The notes under the pieces: model-generated | Databases searched by the model: none | Seen by the model: only the letters and a program-made list of their open reading frames with translations | Told to the model about the DNA's origin: nothing | Shown: positions 23,140-35,107 of the stretch, in pieces | Position numbering within the stretch: the first letter of the stretch is position 1 | Layout of the letters: the number at the start of each line of letters is the position of its first letter | Assembly (NCBI GenBank): GCA_030549775.1 | Contig: CM060171.1 | Coordinates: forward strand, 141,268,859-141,332,858 | Direction: 5' to 3' | Length of the DNA: 64,000 nt | From: Tamarix chinensis | Taxonomy: Eukaryota; Streptophyta; Magnoliopsida; Caryophyllales; Tamaricaceae | Made by a program: the position numbers and the translations under genes

Positions 23140-24370
23140 TCATTATTTTATGTAGTGTTAGTAAATTCATAAAAATGGTGAATAAAGGGGTTGAGTGGAA
23201 ATTTTATGAGTGAAAAGGGTATTTCGGTATTTTTTGAGATAAAAGAATAATATGGAAATTTTATGATTAAATGGTTAAATGATAATTTACAAGTAAAGGA
23301 TAAAATTGTAAGTTGTGAGAAAGAAGGGTAAAATGGTAATTTTGGAAGTAGGGGTAAAATAGTACTTTTGGATGAAGGAGGGGCACTATGGTAATTTTGG
23401 AGGTAAAGGGGCAAAATTGTAATTTCATAAGTAAAGGGTAATATGGTAAATTTTATAAGTGAATGGCGAAGTGGAAATTTATAAGTAAAGGGGTAATATG
23501 GTAAATTGGAAAAGAAGGGCAAAATGGTAATTATGTATGGAAAGATAAAGATGCTAATCTTGGATGTGAAAGGGTAAAATAGTAATTTGTAAAGTAAAAG
23601 ATGTATGGTGGTAGTTTTCATAAATAAAATGATATTATGGTAAAATTGGACGTAAGGGGGTAAAATGGTAATTTTGTAAATAAAAGGATATTATGGTAAA
23701 CTTGGGAGTAAGGGGTAACGTGGTAATTATGAAACGACAAATGATAATTTAGAAATTAAATTATGATTGTAGAAGGGCAATTGGATAAGTATGATGCTAT
23801 AGAAGGGTAATTTGGTAAATTAACCAATTAAAGGGCATTATGGTAATTTTAAATATGGAGAAGGGTAAAATTGGTAACTGTAATTATGAAGAGGGGTAAA
23901 TTAATTATGAGGAAGGTTAATTTGGAATTTATGATAATTGAAAAGGGTAAATGGAAATTAAAATAATTGAGAGAGGTAAAATGGTAATTATGATAAAGGA
24001 AAAGGGCAATTTGGTAATTTATCCAATTGAAGGGGCAATTTGGTAATTTAGCCGATTAAAGGGTAAAGTGATAATTATTTAACCAACTAAAGGGGAAAAA
24101 TAGTAATCATGATAATGAAGGAGAGTAATTTAGTAATTTATCCAACTCAACGACAATTTAGTAATTAATAAAGGAGAAGGGCGACTTGGTAATATAACCA
24201 ACCAAATGGGAAATATGATAAGTGTAGTAATTATGAGGGGTGAATGGTGATCTAAAAAGTGTAGGGGATAATCTTGGTAATCTAAATTGGACAAGGGGTA
24301 ATTTGGTAATTATGTAACCTAAGGGGTAATACGGTAATTTGGCGAGTAAGGAATGGATACTTAACAATTA
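23140..24370 (+). repeat. degenerate tandem array in LTR copy B
   Basis: About 1.2 kb of irregular units built on AGGGGTAAAATGGTAATTTT, separated by short variable spacers. A shorter version of the same motif occurs at 27330-27740 in the decayed copy D. Confidence 0.85.
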
Positions 24371-25054
24371 TATAAGAAAAGGGAAAATGAGTAGTTTGTA
24401 CCTAACATGCCTTTGAGATTGTGGAATATTAATATGATTAAATAATGCTGATTAGCCAAGTAAGAGTATCTAATGATTAGTATGGCCTTGATGGTTTCTC
24501 TATGACATCCTGGATAATCATCTGAATAAGAAACGATTAATGATATCGGAACGATCGAAAGTGAATAAGTATCGGATTATCGTGCTTTTCGTGATCACCT
24601 TAATTAAGACACTATTACTTAAAGTGAAAGACCTCGAGATCGGGAATGGTGACTCCTTAGGGGTCGCTACCCTAAGGACGTGATTTAGTCCACGATTATT
24701 CTGGTATTTGCTGGTGTGCCTTTGTGTCCCAGCCAGGCCCTATATCTTACTCTTCCTAGCTCTACGGACCTATTTAGGGGGTATGCATACTTATGGATTA
24801 GGTGTCCTTGTCGGTAGGGTACTGAGTTAGCTTTATGCACCAGTACGACCAGGGTACCTTTGCGTCCTTGGGTTCATGGTTGAAGGGTACTGAGTAGTTG
24901 GTATGCACCGGTATGACCGGTGTACCTTTGTGTCCCGGGTTATCGATCTCCCATTCGAGGCAAATAAATATGATTGATGTGCTGATTAAAGAAAGGAAAG
25001 ATACTATTATTGAAAGTGAAATATTAATGAGCGGGGCCCAGATGATTATGATAT

Positions 25055-25505
25055 TGAGTACCAGTCCACCGGTTATAATAGTGGCCAGGAGCGTTGTGCC
25101 CTGGATGATGAGTTATATGTATCCCGATCCACCGGTTATAATATTGGCCAGGAGCGTTGTGCCCTAGATGATGATTCTTTATATATCTCGGTCCACTGGT
25201 TATAATAGTGGCCAGGAGCATTGTGCTCTGGATGATGAGTTATTATATTCTGGTCTACCGGCAATAATAGTGGGGGTCCCGAGCTCAATAAAATCAGTTA
25301 TGTATGTGAATCAGATTATGAAAAAATACTAATCACTTATAGTGGAACACCATTTGAGTCGGGGCCAGACCGGTCCACCGGCAAATAATAGTGGTCAGGT
25401 GCGTTCTGATTTGTGTGTTTACCTTCCGGTCCACCGGCAATAATAGTGGTCAGAGGCGTTCTGCCCTGTGTGTTGACTTCCGGTCCACCGGCTATAATAG
25501 TGGGG
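25055..25505 (+). repeat. seven-unit hairpin-bearing array in LTR copy B
   Basis: Seven units have a GGTCCACCGG or GATCCACCGG start and an ATAATAGTGG end, most followed by CCAGGAGCGTTGTGCCC or a variant. These match the arrays in copies A and C in motif and position. Confidence 0.88.
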
Positions 25506-26267
25506 TTCTCGCACTCACATGGATATAAAATGTGATATTGATTGAATGATGATGGAGTAATGGCTTAAGGCCCGAATGTATTGATCTTACACTATGACAT
25601 GGCTTAAGGCCCAAAGTATCGATCGTGTCTTATAAAGTATTATGTTTGTTATTGTTGTGTATGCATCTCTCATTATTTATATGTGTAGCTTGCATTATGT
25701 GCCGCATGCGGGCTTGTCTTTAAGTGTGGTATTAAAGGGTTACTCAATACCGCAGTACTGAAGGGATTCCCTTTATGGGGCCCCTGCCTATTCAATGGGC
25801 AGTGCCCTTGTAGGTATTTTCAGGTGCTACTTAAGTGGGTTACGGGAAGGAGAGTAAGGAATTTTCTGGTATCATGGCTTTTTCTCTTTCTCATTTAAAT
25901 TCTTGGTTTTAAATGTTAACGTTGGTAAAGTAACCACCATTGGTGGATTTTATTCCTGTAAACGATTTGATGCGCTACTCTGATTTATGAGTGTTGAATT
26001 TCTTTCAGAATGTATTTTACTTTTCTTAGCCTTAGTTACTTGGTACTGGAACGGTATGTGAACCGGTCTGGTACTAAGTGTGGCGGTAATACTTCCCAAA
26101 ATTCACATTTTATTAATCTCCTTACACAATTATCTTTTAATAAAATGAAATTTTTCAGTAGTGAATTTTGGGGGTGTTACAGTTATTATTGTATTATACA
26201 ATTTATAACTATTCCATTGTATTGTATACCCAAATTTAATCAATTTGTTATTACTGTATTACATAAT

Positions 26268-26400
26268 TCTACTCCATACCCCATAATTTGAACACCATGC
26301 CTCATTATTTATACATCATGCCCTATCATTTAAACACAATACCCCATCTTTTGAACACCATGTCCTATCATTTCTACACTATACCCATGTTTGATATTAT
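26268..26400 (+). repeat. degenerate minisatellite of about 25-bp units
   Basis: Around five imperfect units built on AACACCATGCCCTATCATTT lie just downstream of LTR copy B. The unit has no match elsewhere in the window that I could see. Function unknown. Confidence 0.6.
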
Positions 26401-26539
26401 ATTTTTATACACCATGGCCATGTCGATGAAGCAGTAGAAAAACTAAATAGGGGGCTTGATACAAGGTGCCTGTGTCATTTGACATGCCCATGTTGATACT
26501 TAGTGTTCGATATCAGATTTTTTTTTTGAAACACACGAT

Positions 26540-29034
26540 TCCAACCCCTTTTAACTCCCATTATCCATCATCATCCTCCCCTTCACCCATCTTATTTTCA
26601 ACCTCTATAGCCACCACCACACATATTTTCTCTTTCTTTCCTTAGTTTATCTTCCATTTTCCACCATTTTATCCCTTATCTTTAATTATATTTTTACCTT
26701 TTCCTCCTTTTTTGGCCCTATTTTCCACCACCTCCATAGCCATCTTCCTCTTTCAATAATTTTTCATCTTCATCTTTTATTTTCCACTATTTCTCATCTT
26801 TTACTCTTTCTTTTGGTTGATTTATGCGTACATTGTTTTGATTTATACTTGTGTAGTGTTAATTGAAGGATTTACAGATTAATTATAGAAAACTCGTATC
26901 TAGGGTTTATTATCTATTATCTAAAGTTGAGGTTTTTTATTTTCCAACCACAATTGTAGATTATTTATGGCTCCAAAGTAATATAGAAATGAAGAGAGAA
27001 GTTCTACCACTGTTGCACCACCGCCACAAGCCTGAGGTAACCATGACCCTTATGGCATAATTTTTGATAATGGTGACAGTGTCAAAGACCTCTGGTAGGC
27101 ACTAGATTCATAGGTAATAAAGTATTAGATGTGCTAGGAATCAGAGGTGATGTATTTACACTGATTGTGAATGTTGAATAATCTGAATTCATCCACCAAA
27201 CGGGTGATATATATACCCAAATCGCTTTAGAGTTTTTATGCTCAACAAATGTGTTTGGTAGGTGATAATGGGTGTTAAGAATAATAATAAGGGTTTTAAG
27301 GTGTTAAATGATGCATGTGAGTCATAGATGTTAATATTTTATGTGCTAGGGGTATTTTAGTAATTTTGCATGTAAAGTGGAGGTTACTTAAATAAATGTG
27401 CATAATAGATAATATTGGTGCTAATAATAATAATAAGGGTTTTGTGGTGTAAATAAAGTATGTGGGGGCATGATCAATAATAATGAATGATCTAGGGGTA
27501 TTTTGGTAATTTTACAAGTAAGAAGGGAAGTACGAATGATACATTGGTAATTTTACAAGTAAGAATGGCATTTTGATAATTTTGCATGTAAAAAGGGCAT
27601 TTTAGTAATTTTATAAGTAAGAATGATATTTTAGTAATTTGACAAGTGAGAAGGGCATTTTAGTGATTTGGCAAGTAAGAAGGGCATCTTAATAATTTTG
27701 TAAGTAAGAAGGGATAATTTGGTAATGTAATATGGAAATTGGTTTAATGAACCTTCATAATAGTAATAAGTGATGATTAAAAAGAGAATAGGGGTTTATG
27801 GCCTTAGTATTACCTGTTTGAGTATAATCATGTATATTATAAAGCAAAGCTAGGGGTATTTCAGTAAATTGGAGCGTATCCTAATGAGTATGCATGGCCT
27901 AGGGGTAAATTAGTAAATTAGGTTGTGATATGATATTATTTTGATAAACATGCAAGAGGTGCCTTAATTTCATATTATGTGTGAGAATGTGTGTTGGTTG
28001 TTCTAGAAGTGCATGTTAGGATTTATGTGTAAAATGATCCTTTGGTATGTAGGGTACCTTAACTACATAATCAATAGTATAATCATGATATGTTAACCTA
28101 TTATGGCATGTTGATAAATAAAAATGAATTATGTATTAGAAATTGATAGTAAGAGGTAGCCTTAGCCTTAGGGGCATTATAGTCATTTTGACCTAATGTG
28201 CCTAAGTTAGAGTATTAGAACCTATATAGAATGGCCTTAGTGGACTATATAAGTTAATATTGATAATAATACTAATATTGATTACTTCATGATAATGGAA
28301 GCAAGTAAAAATGGTTAAGGATGTAATTAATGTGTTTCTCGTGGTCACCTTAGTTAAAATACTAATACTTAAAGTGAAATATCTTGAGATGGGGAATGGT
28401 GGCTCTTTATGGGTCACTACCCTAAGGATGTGGTTTAGCCCACGATTATTGTAGATTTTGCTGGTGTGCTTTAGTACCCCAACCAAACCCTACATCTTAC
28501 TCTATTAAACTCTACAGACCTACTTAGGGGATATGCATACTTATGGATTAGGTGTCCTTGTCGGTAGGGTACTGTATGTCTTTGTGCACCAGTGCGACCA
28601 GGGTTCATTTCTTGGGCTCATGCTTATTCAAAGGGCAGTGGCCTTTGGAGGTTAGTTCGCAAGCTCCATTTAAGACTATTTATCAGGTTAAGAGCGTAAG
28701 GTTATTCGGGATTCTGTCTGGTAAATTGAACAGGAAGTTTCTATATTTTTCTTATAATATTTTATATTTCCTTTTACTGACCTTTCTTTGTAACCATAGT
28801 TAGTGGATTTTATTTGGGAAGGTGAATTAACCTTCCCAACTATTGCGCTACTCTAATTTATAATTGTATTCTTGAAACTTAAGTGAAATAACGTTTTAGC
28901 CTTAATACTTAGTATCAGAACAATAGAAGAAACTAATATGGTACTAAGTGTGGCAGTAACACCCCAAAATTTACTATCTTTGCTTCCACTTGTAACTTTT
29001 AATTTTTTTTTTCAGTAGTGAATTTTGGAGGTGT
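26540..29034 (+). mobile_element. decayed and internally deleted LTR of the same family (copy D)
   Basis: 28320-28600 aligns with copy B 24590-24850, including GGATTAGGTGTCCTTGTCGG, and 27330-27740 holds the GGGTATTTTAGTAATTTT motif array. It ends TTTTGGAGGTGTTAAA, a mutated form of the family end. The CCGATCCACCGG array is missing, probably deleted. The start is uncertain; a pyrimidine-rich segment from 26540 fits the family layout. No target-site duplication could be found. Confidence 0.65.
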
Positions 29035-29036
29035 TA

Positions 29037-29343
29037 AACCAAGTCCTTGAAAGTATTACATTTTATGCATTTGATAGACAATTATAAACACCGTCTAGTT
29101 CATTAATTTTGTAAGAACGTCAAAATCGGTTAACCATGAATATGCAACAGTTAATTTTTACTATTAATTATAACAAATATACTAATCTCATCATAACATT
29201 TTACTTTACAATTTCATAAATAAATTTATGGTAGCGGATTGATAACATATGTAAATAGGCTACATATATCAAAATTTATTTTTTATTGACTAAAAATAAT
29301 ATTTTATGTAAGAATATTCAACAAATATTTAGATCTACAATCA

Positions 29344-29383
<40 letters not shown>

Positions 29384-29520
29384 GATTGTCATAAAAACTG
29401 AAACACATAGTAATATGCATTACCTATACTTTAACTAAATTAAGCCATATATAGAAATACGATCATACAGTATCATATTTTAGACAAAAAGAAAGCAAGG
29501 CAAAATTATAAAATGCTATC
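29037..29520. other. AT-rich DNA with an (AT)n tract
   Basis: No gene seen. A perfect AT run covers 29349-29382. Similarity to the SOT1 3' flank (inverted) begins just after this stretch, at about 29520. Confidence 0.6.
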
Positions 29521-29589
29521 TCAATAAAATAATCACACAAATCATTCTAATAAGTTTTGGAAATGTGAAACATGAGGTTCTGTCCCGCG

Positions 29590-30005
29590 GTTCTTCATGT
29601 AACTATGGTTCTTACGGCATTTCCAACCAACTACCCTGCTCGAGCGGAGGGAATTGGAATTAGTAGTGTTGTGCCTGGCCAGGATTTGTTATCTTCGGCT
29701 AATAGGCCTGGTTAGCCCAGTATATTATCTGTAAGTGCGCTTAACCATTACACACAGCCAAAAGACGCTAGTAAGTATGCCTAATCACTAAATTAGTAGT
29801 GTTCTTCATGTAACTATGGTTCTTACGGCATTTCCAACTAACTACCCTGCTCGAGCGGAGGGAATTGGAATTAGTAGTGTTGTGCCTGGCCAGGATTTGT
29901 TATCTTCGGCTAATAGGCCTGGTCAGCCTAGTATATTATCTGTAAGTGCGCTTAACCATTACACACAGCCAAAAGACGCTAGTAAGTATGCCTAATCACT
30001 AAATT
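29590..30005. repeat. 211-bp tandem duplication (third copy at 31373-31575)
   Basis: Two near-identical units start at 29590 and 29801 (GTTCTTCATGTAACTATGG) and each runs through CTGCTCGAGCGGAG and TGCCTGGCCAGG. A more diverged third copy starts near 31373. The first and third are both preceded by a related string (AATGTGAAACA, GAGG, CTGTCC) that also occurs, inverted, 3' of SOT1 at 13745-13800. This is therefore rearranged 3' flank of the SOT3 pseudogene block. Confidence 0.82.
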
Positions 30006-31340
30006 AACGCGGTTACATACGGAGGACTAATATTTGATGAACAAAAGTATATATCTATTGGCATTTTCCACCCCATCTATGGTTCTTTTCCTGTTCTCTC
30101 ATAATATGTCGACAACATCTACGTTAAACTAGAAGAAACTAGAACGGACGAGGAGAGGCGATAGGACAGGAACATCTCTACAATCTATTGTATTCTCGTT
30201 TGTGAAAATTTTTTAGCTCCGTCTCCGATCTTCTTCCCTCATTTCCCCTCTATAGTCTCTACAATCCTCAGCCATATTCAACATTGCCGTCAAGCATCCT
30301 CAACTGAGATGACAACCTACAGAACCAATGATTGTAGAGGACGGCGAGATGCAACGGTGACAGTAACGGAAGACTAAACGAATGACAATGACGTGGGTAA
30401 GTTTTGAGCGAAGAAAATTGAAAGGACCCGGGTAATATATGACAATACCCACAAGGATCAACACCAAGACAATCAACCAAATAATAGAACTCAAATCTAC
30501 CACAAATAATTCACCAAATAAAATCATCAAGCAAAACTAATTATGGGCAGCAAGCACAAATGAATAGATTAGCAAAATAAACTAATCAACACACGATTTA
30601 TACGTGGAAAACCCCTTCGATGTGAAGAGTAAAAACCACGGAACGTTTGAGGAGTCCATCCTATCTCCTTCTCTTATTATGATAAATTGAGGGCAAAATG
30701 AACCACCCAAATCAGGTTCACAACAATTCACAACCCACCAACAAGAACATACATAAGAGCTTAAGTAAGAAGAGATCAAAGGTGAAGAATATCACCACAA
30801 ATCAGAGGTTCGGTCCTGCTGCAATAACAGATAAACCAAATCTCAAAACGATGATCCAACCGTTCAAAATGAGGCCCTATGTGTCCCCAACAAGCTGACC
30901 AAATTTCAGCAAAATCCAACGGTGGAAACTCCGGCGATCGACAACTTTCTGAACACTGTTCTTGAACAATCGCAAATCAATATTCTCCAAACCCTTTGTC
31001 TTCCTCTCTTCTTTGACTTCTAATTGTGCGTGTGACTTTCTGAATTCACACCTCTCCCTTCTTGCCCTAATTTGTAAAGCAAGTATTTATACCAAATGCT
31101 TAATTAAGAAGTCCAAATAATAAGCCCAAGTTGGACTTAATCTAAGATTGGTAAAAATGCTATCAAATGTCCATTCATTAGGACAAAGCAAAATACACAT
31201 TTTACTAATACATGTGGGCTGAACCCGCAACAAAAATAAGGCAATATGATGCCTTTTATCATTTTTTAAACCTTTCCCGTACAACGTGTATTCGGCCAGG
31301 TTTTGATGCACCTGGTGATGTTCCCATTCGTGAAACGTTT
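30006..31340. other. filler DNA inside the SOT3 flank
   Basis: 30050-30235 is a copy of 17995-18190. 30570-31330 looks like retroelement DNA in reverse orientation: it has the phrase TTATACGTGGAAAACCCCTT, often seen beside plant copia elements, and TATTTATA (reverse TATA box) near 31083. No coding domain is present. Both sides are related copies of one flank sequence (29540-29801 and 31345-31575), so the filler sits between direct repeats. Confidence 0.5.
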
Positions 31341-31869
31341 TGGTAATGTGAAACACGAGGTCCTGTCCTGTGCGTCTTCATGCAACTGTGGTTCTTACGC
31401 CACTTCCAACCAACTACCCTGCTCGAGCGGAGTGAATTGGAATTAGTGGTGTTGTGCCCGGCCAGGCTTTGTCATCTTCGGCTAATGGTCCTGGTCAGCC
31501 CCGTATATTATCCGTAAGTGCGCCTAACCATTACACACAGACAAGAGGATAACGTGTGCCTAATCACCACGGCCTCCATTTTACACTAGTTTATAAGTAA
31601 ACTTTTAGTTTATTAAACCTAGTTCTCAGAAATATTAATTCGGTAAGTAGCCTACATATATATATATAAGGAAATGACCGAAGAGTAGTAACAGATAATA
31701 GAGCGGTCATCAGACCGATCGAAGACGATTTCTTTATGTATTCATCAAAAATTGCAAAGACACACACCAAATATTAAAGGAAATCTAGTAGTGGATATAA
31801 ATTTGAGACTATGAATATGATGCACCCTCTCTTCTTCACACATAACTTTGTTCTAGCCATGGTGCAGTG

Positions 31870-33562
31870 TAGAGCTGGCAATCGGACGGATCGGGTCACT
31901 ATCGGATCGGGTTATATGATAATCGGGTCATATCGATTTCGGATAATTTCGGATCATTTTGTCGGGTCGGGCTGGGTCGGGTTTGAATCGGATCAACTCA
32001 GTATCGGATAATCTCGGGTCATTCTAAGGTCTCGGATCGGGTCTGGTTGAGATCGGATGGACTCGGATTCGGGTAAATTTCGGTTGTTCTAATTTCGGTT
32101 CGGGTTCGGATCGGGCTCAAGTGAATTTGAATTATTATATTTTTGGGTCAAATTTAGATTGAATTTAGGTTATTTCATATTTGAGTCATGCTTGTGTCAT
32201 TTTTTTTATTCCAATATATTATTAAAAGCTAATTATTTTGAGATCATTTATTTTAATTTATCTTATTCAATTAAAAGTGAATTATTATATTAATTGTTTT
32301 GGGGCCTTAGAATTTTTTATTATTATTTCATCTTTGGAGATGTATTTGACATTTTAAATTTAAAAGTTTTCAAATCATATCACTTTTTTTTTATGTTAAG
32401 GTGTAGCTTATAATTCAACTCCATTATTAGCCTAGTCATATTGAGTTCGAGTATTATTTTAAGTTTATATTATATTTATATCTTATACGCTCCTTACATA
32501 ATATTAACTTATAATAATAATTGATAATTGATAACAAATGAAGGCTTCTAAGGTTGTGCTTCTCATATTATTTTTATAAAAAATTGATCACATCATATCA
32601 ACATAATTTTAATAATAATAATAATACAAAAATAATGATAACAATAATAATAGTAATTAATGAATATCAATTATGGCAAAAATAATAATAACAACACATT
32701 AGTTTTTTTATTATATATTTTGATTATATTATATCAAGCAAAATAAGATAAAAATTAGATAAAGTAAGTAATAATGACTATTATTGACAAAAGACCAACT
32801 AATATTGACTTATTACTATTTAACACTGTTGATGTAATAAAAAATATTAATCTTCAATTTTCATAATAAATAACTAACATTCTCACTCTAGATTTTTCCT
32901 ACTTTCCTATGATATTATAGGTGCTATATTGCAAGGTATGGCCATATAGATACTAACATATAGTGTTCAAGGCCGCACTGTTATTATCTTATGGTACTAG
33001 ATGGAATCATAGAAGTGAACTAATATTTAGATGGCATACTAGAGTTTTTCTTCTTTTCTCTACTTTTATTTCTATACGTTTATATTGGTATCAATGGATA
33101 TTTTATTTGTATATACATAAGTGATATAAATTTTATGATTTCTAGATTTTGATGTAAGTGCTAGTATGGATTAGTTGCACATCTATATTATTTCATGCTT
33201 TATGAAGTTTTGAAAAATTTGAGTTATGGGTTAATATTAATTTTCAGGTAGTACCAATTAGAATATTTATAGATTTATAATTTTTCAGATAATATCGGAT
33301 TTCGAATAAATAATGGATCGGGTCGGGTCATTTCGGATTTATAGTTTTTCGGGTTATATCGGGTTTCGGGTGAGTAGCGGGTCGGGTCGGGTTTATTTCG
33401 GGCTTATAATTTCTCGGGTTATATCGGATATCGGATATGTATCGGATCAGGTCGGATAGATTTCGGGCTTTTAATTACTCGGATAAAATCGGATCGGATT
33501 TCGGACGGATCGAGTCGGTATTCGTCGGATTTTTCGGGTCGGGTCAACTTTTGCCAGCTCTA
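31870..33562. mobile_element. non-autonomous hAT element (1.7 kb) beside the SOT3 pseudogene
   Basis: Perfect 12-bp terminal inverted repeats TAGAGCTGGCAA are flanked by a perfect 8-bp duplication GTGCAGTG (31862-31869 and 33563-33570). Both ends are dense in subterminal repeats of TCGGGTC and ATCGGAT words in both orientations; the middle is AT-rich and non-coding. It is inserted in the 3' flank of SOT3: matching SOT1 3'-flank sequence resumes on both sides. Confidence 0.93.
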
Positions 33563-33673
33563 GTGCAGTGCATGCTGGCTCGATAATAGTCCGTGCCATC
33601 GTCTTCAACACACAAAGCAGCCAAGGTGAAGTTAATCGTCCATCTTCTCTTGGATAATGTTGGTTGTCTGATA

Positions 33674-34694
33674 TAACGCAGTGATGGTTAAGCCGGTGCC
33701 ATTGAGCTTCTCTTGAATAATGTTGTCCAACCTTTCTTTCATCTCCTGAGATAGATGGTTTTTCCAATCTCCAACTTGACCTTTTCTAAAGAATACGTTG
33801 CGGTCGACAACATGTCCCATAGTAGAAAAGGTTCCATTTTTATTGACGTTCAAGCTGTGGAGATGTTCCAAACTACAAAACTCAGATAATTTTATCAACT
33901 TGACCATTTTCTTCTTCCTCTGCCGAGAAAGGCTCGTCAAGGAAGTCCGACAACTTTTTTTACATAATATGAAGTTTGGCTCTTCAAGTCCTCGTACTTT
34001 GGGAATAATACCTTATCGTCTCGCTCATGGGCAGCCTACCGAAATTCCAGCACATGATCCCAAATCGGCGACCACTGTTCCACTCCATGATAGAACTTTT
34101 CAAACGCGTCTTCAAAGGGAAGCCCTTGAAACCGAGGGAAGGTTTTTCGGCCAAAGTGCCAGAAGGAAACCAAAACTTCTTTTGGATCACGACAAATGTA
34201 GACTATTTTACATCCAGATTCAATGACAGACTTGGTAAGGACGTGTAGGGAATATGAGTGCATAAAAGCCGTTCTCTTGGGAGTTTGATGCTTGAGGAGA
34301 GGCTTGGATCTAAGCTTTGAGTTTCTGTTCCTGGAGTTGCCTGAAGGAACTTGACACACTCATGGGGATTAAGTGCCAACAAAGGATTTCCAAACGCGTT
34401 AGTGTGCGCGTTGGTAGTAGGATCAGGAGCGTTAGTAATGGCTGCAGGATCACTATCGATTTCCTTAGCCTTGGCCCTAAACATAATGAAAAAAGCTAGA
34501 GCTTTGAGCCATGTGGTGCCAGATTTAGGAAAGCTGCATAAAATAATATCCGAAGGTTCTGCCTTGAATTCCTTTTGCACCGCTTTAATCCTTTCTAAGA
34601 ACATTGGAGAGTACCAAAATCCCTCATATTCAATAAAATTATCGTAAGGTGCACCGGCACTCATGATTTCAGACTTTGATCTTTCGGAACTCAT
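33674..34694 (-). pseudogene. sulfotransferase pseudogene (SOT3)
   Basis: A full-length inverted relative of SOT1/SOT2 with its start, PKSGTTW loop, THIPYTSLP histidine, YICRDPKE and GQVGDWKNH motifs still readable, but in different frames. Lesions seen: loss of one base near 34233, an AAG-to-TAG stop at 34036-34038, an extra A in an A-run at 33955-33961, an extra base near 33884, and loss of the normal stop codon at 33674-33676. The N-terminus is one codon shorter (SEIMSAG in place of SEIIPSAG). The TATA box and the upstream hAT-like element are conserved. Where SOT1 and SOT2 differ, SOT3 often agrees with SOT2 (Ile137, Ile165, Gly192, Leu217, His224). It cannot make a full enzyme. Confidence 0.93.
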
Positions 34695-34891
34695 GATAAT
34701 TGACTGAGCTTGAACTTAATTATTAGGAGTTTAGGATGGTTGTATTTGGATGAATTTTTATATTTGTGTGGATTCTAATCCCCCCTCTCTCTATGTATTA
34801 GTGCGGAGAGGATATACATATAATGCAAGGTTTGATGTAGAATATGGGTATTGGAAGTAGGGCTTTGATTTAATCTAACCATTGCTCCAGC

Positions 34892-34899
34892 ATTATATA
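34892..34899 (-). promoter_or_regulatory. TATA box of the SOT3 pseudogene
   Basis: The string TATATAAT (minus strand) is at the position equivalent to the TATA boxes of SOT1 and SOT2. The leader between it and the start codon lacks the 33-bp repeat seen in the two intact genes. Confidence 0.45.
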
Positions 34900-35107
34900 G
34901 AAGAAGATTGAAAACTACTCCCCCCCCCAAAAATAAAACAAAACAACTACTTGCCCTGTGTATTTGGTTCAGGAAAAGAGAGAAACTAAGCCTTGCCATG
35001 TATTATCATAAAATCATAAAATGCGAGTGACTAACGACCGTAGTCTATAGGTCCTCATTTGTAAGTCAAGGGCATCCCAATGTAAACCGTAGAGACAGAT
35101 AGGTCGG

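Larger units (their letters stand above)
21005..26181 (+). mobile_element. solo LTR of the same gypsy-type family (copy B, 5.2 kb)
   Basis: It starts TGTAATACCCC, ends GGGGGTGTTACA and is flanked by GTTAT (21000-21004 and 26182-26186). The layout matches copy A: AT-rich start, pyrimidine-rich GC island (about 21340-22480), a degenerate array, the CCACCGG unit array, and a 3' part with TACTAAGTGTGGCGGTAATAC shared with copies A and C. There is no internal gag-pol. The 247-residue frame at 21621-22364 is a Pro/Ser/Leu low-complexity reading of the pyrimidine tract, not a gene. Confidence 0.87.
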
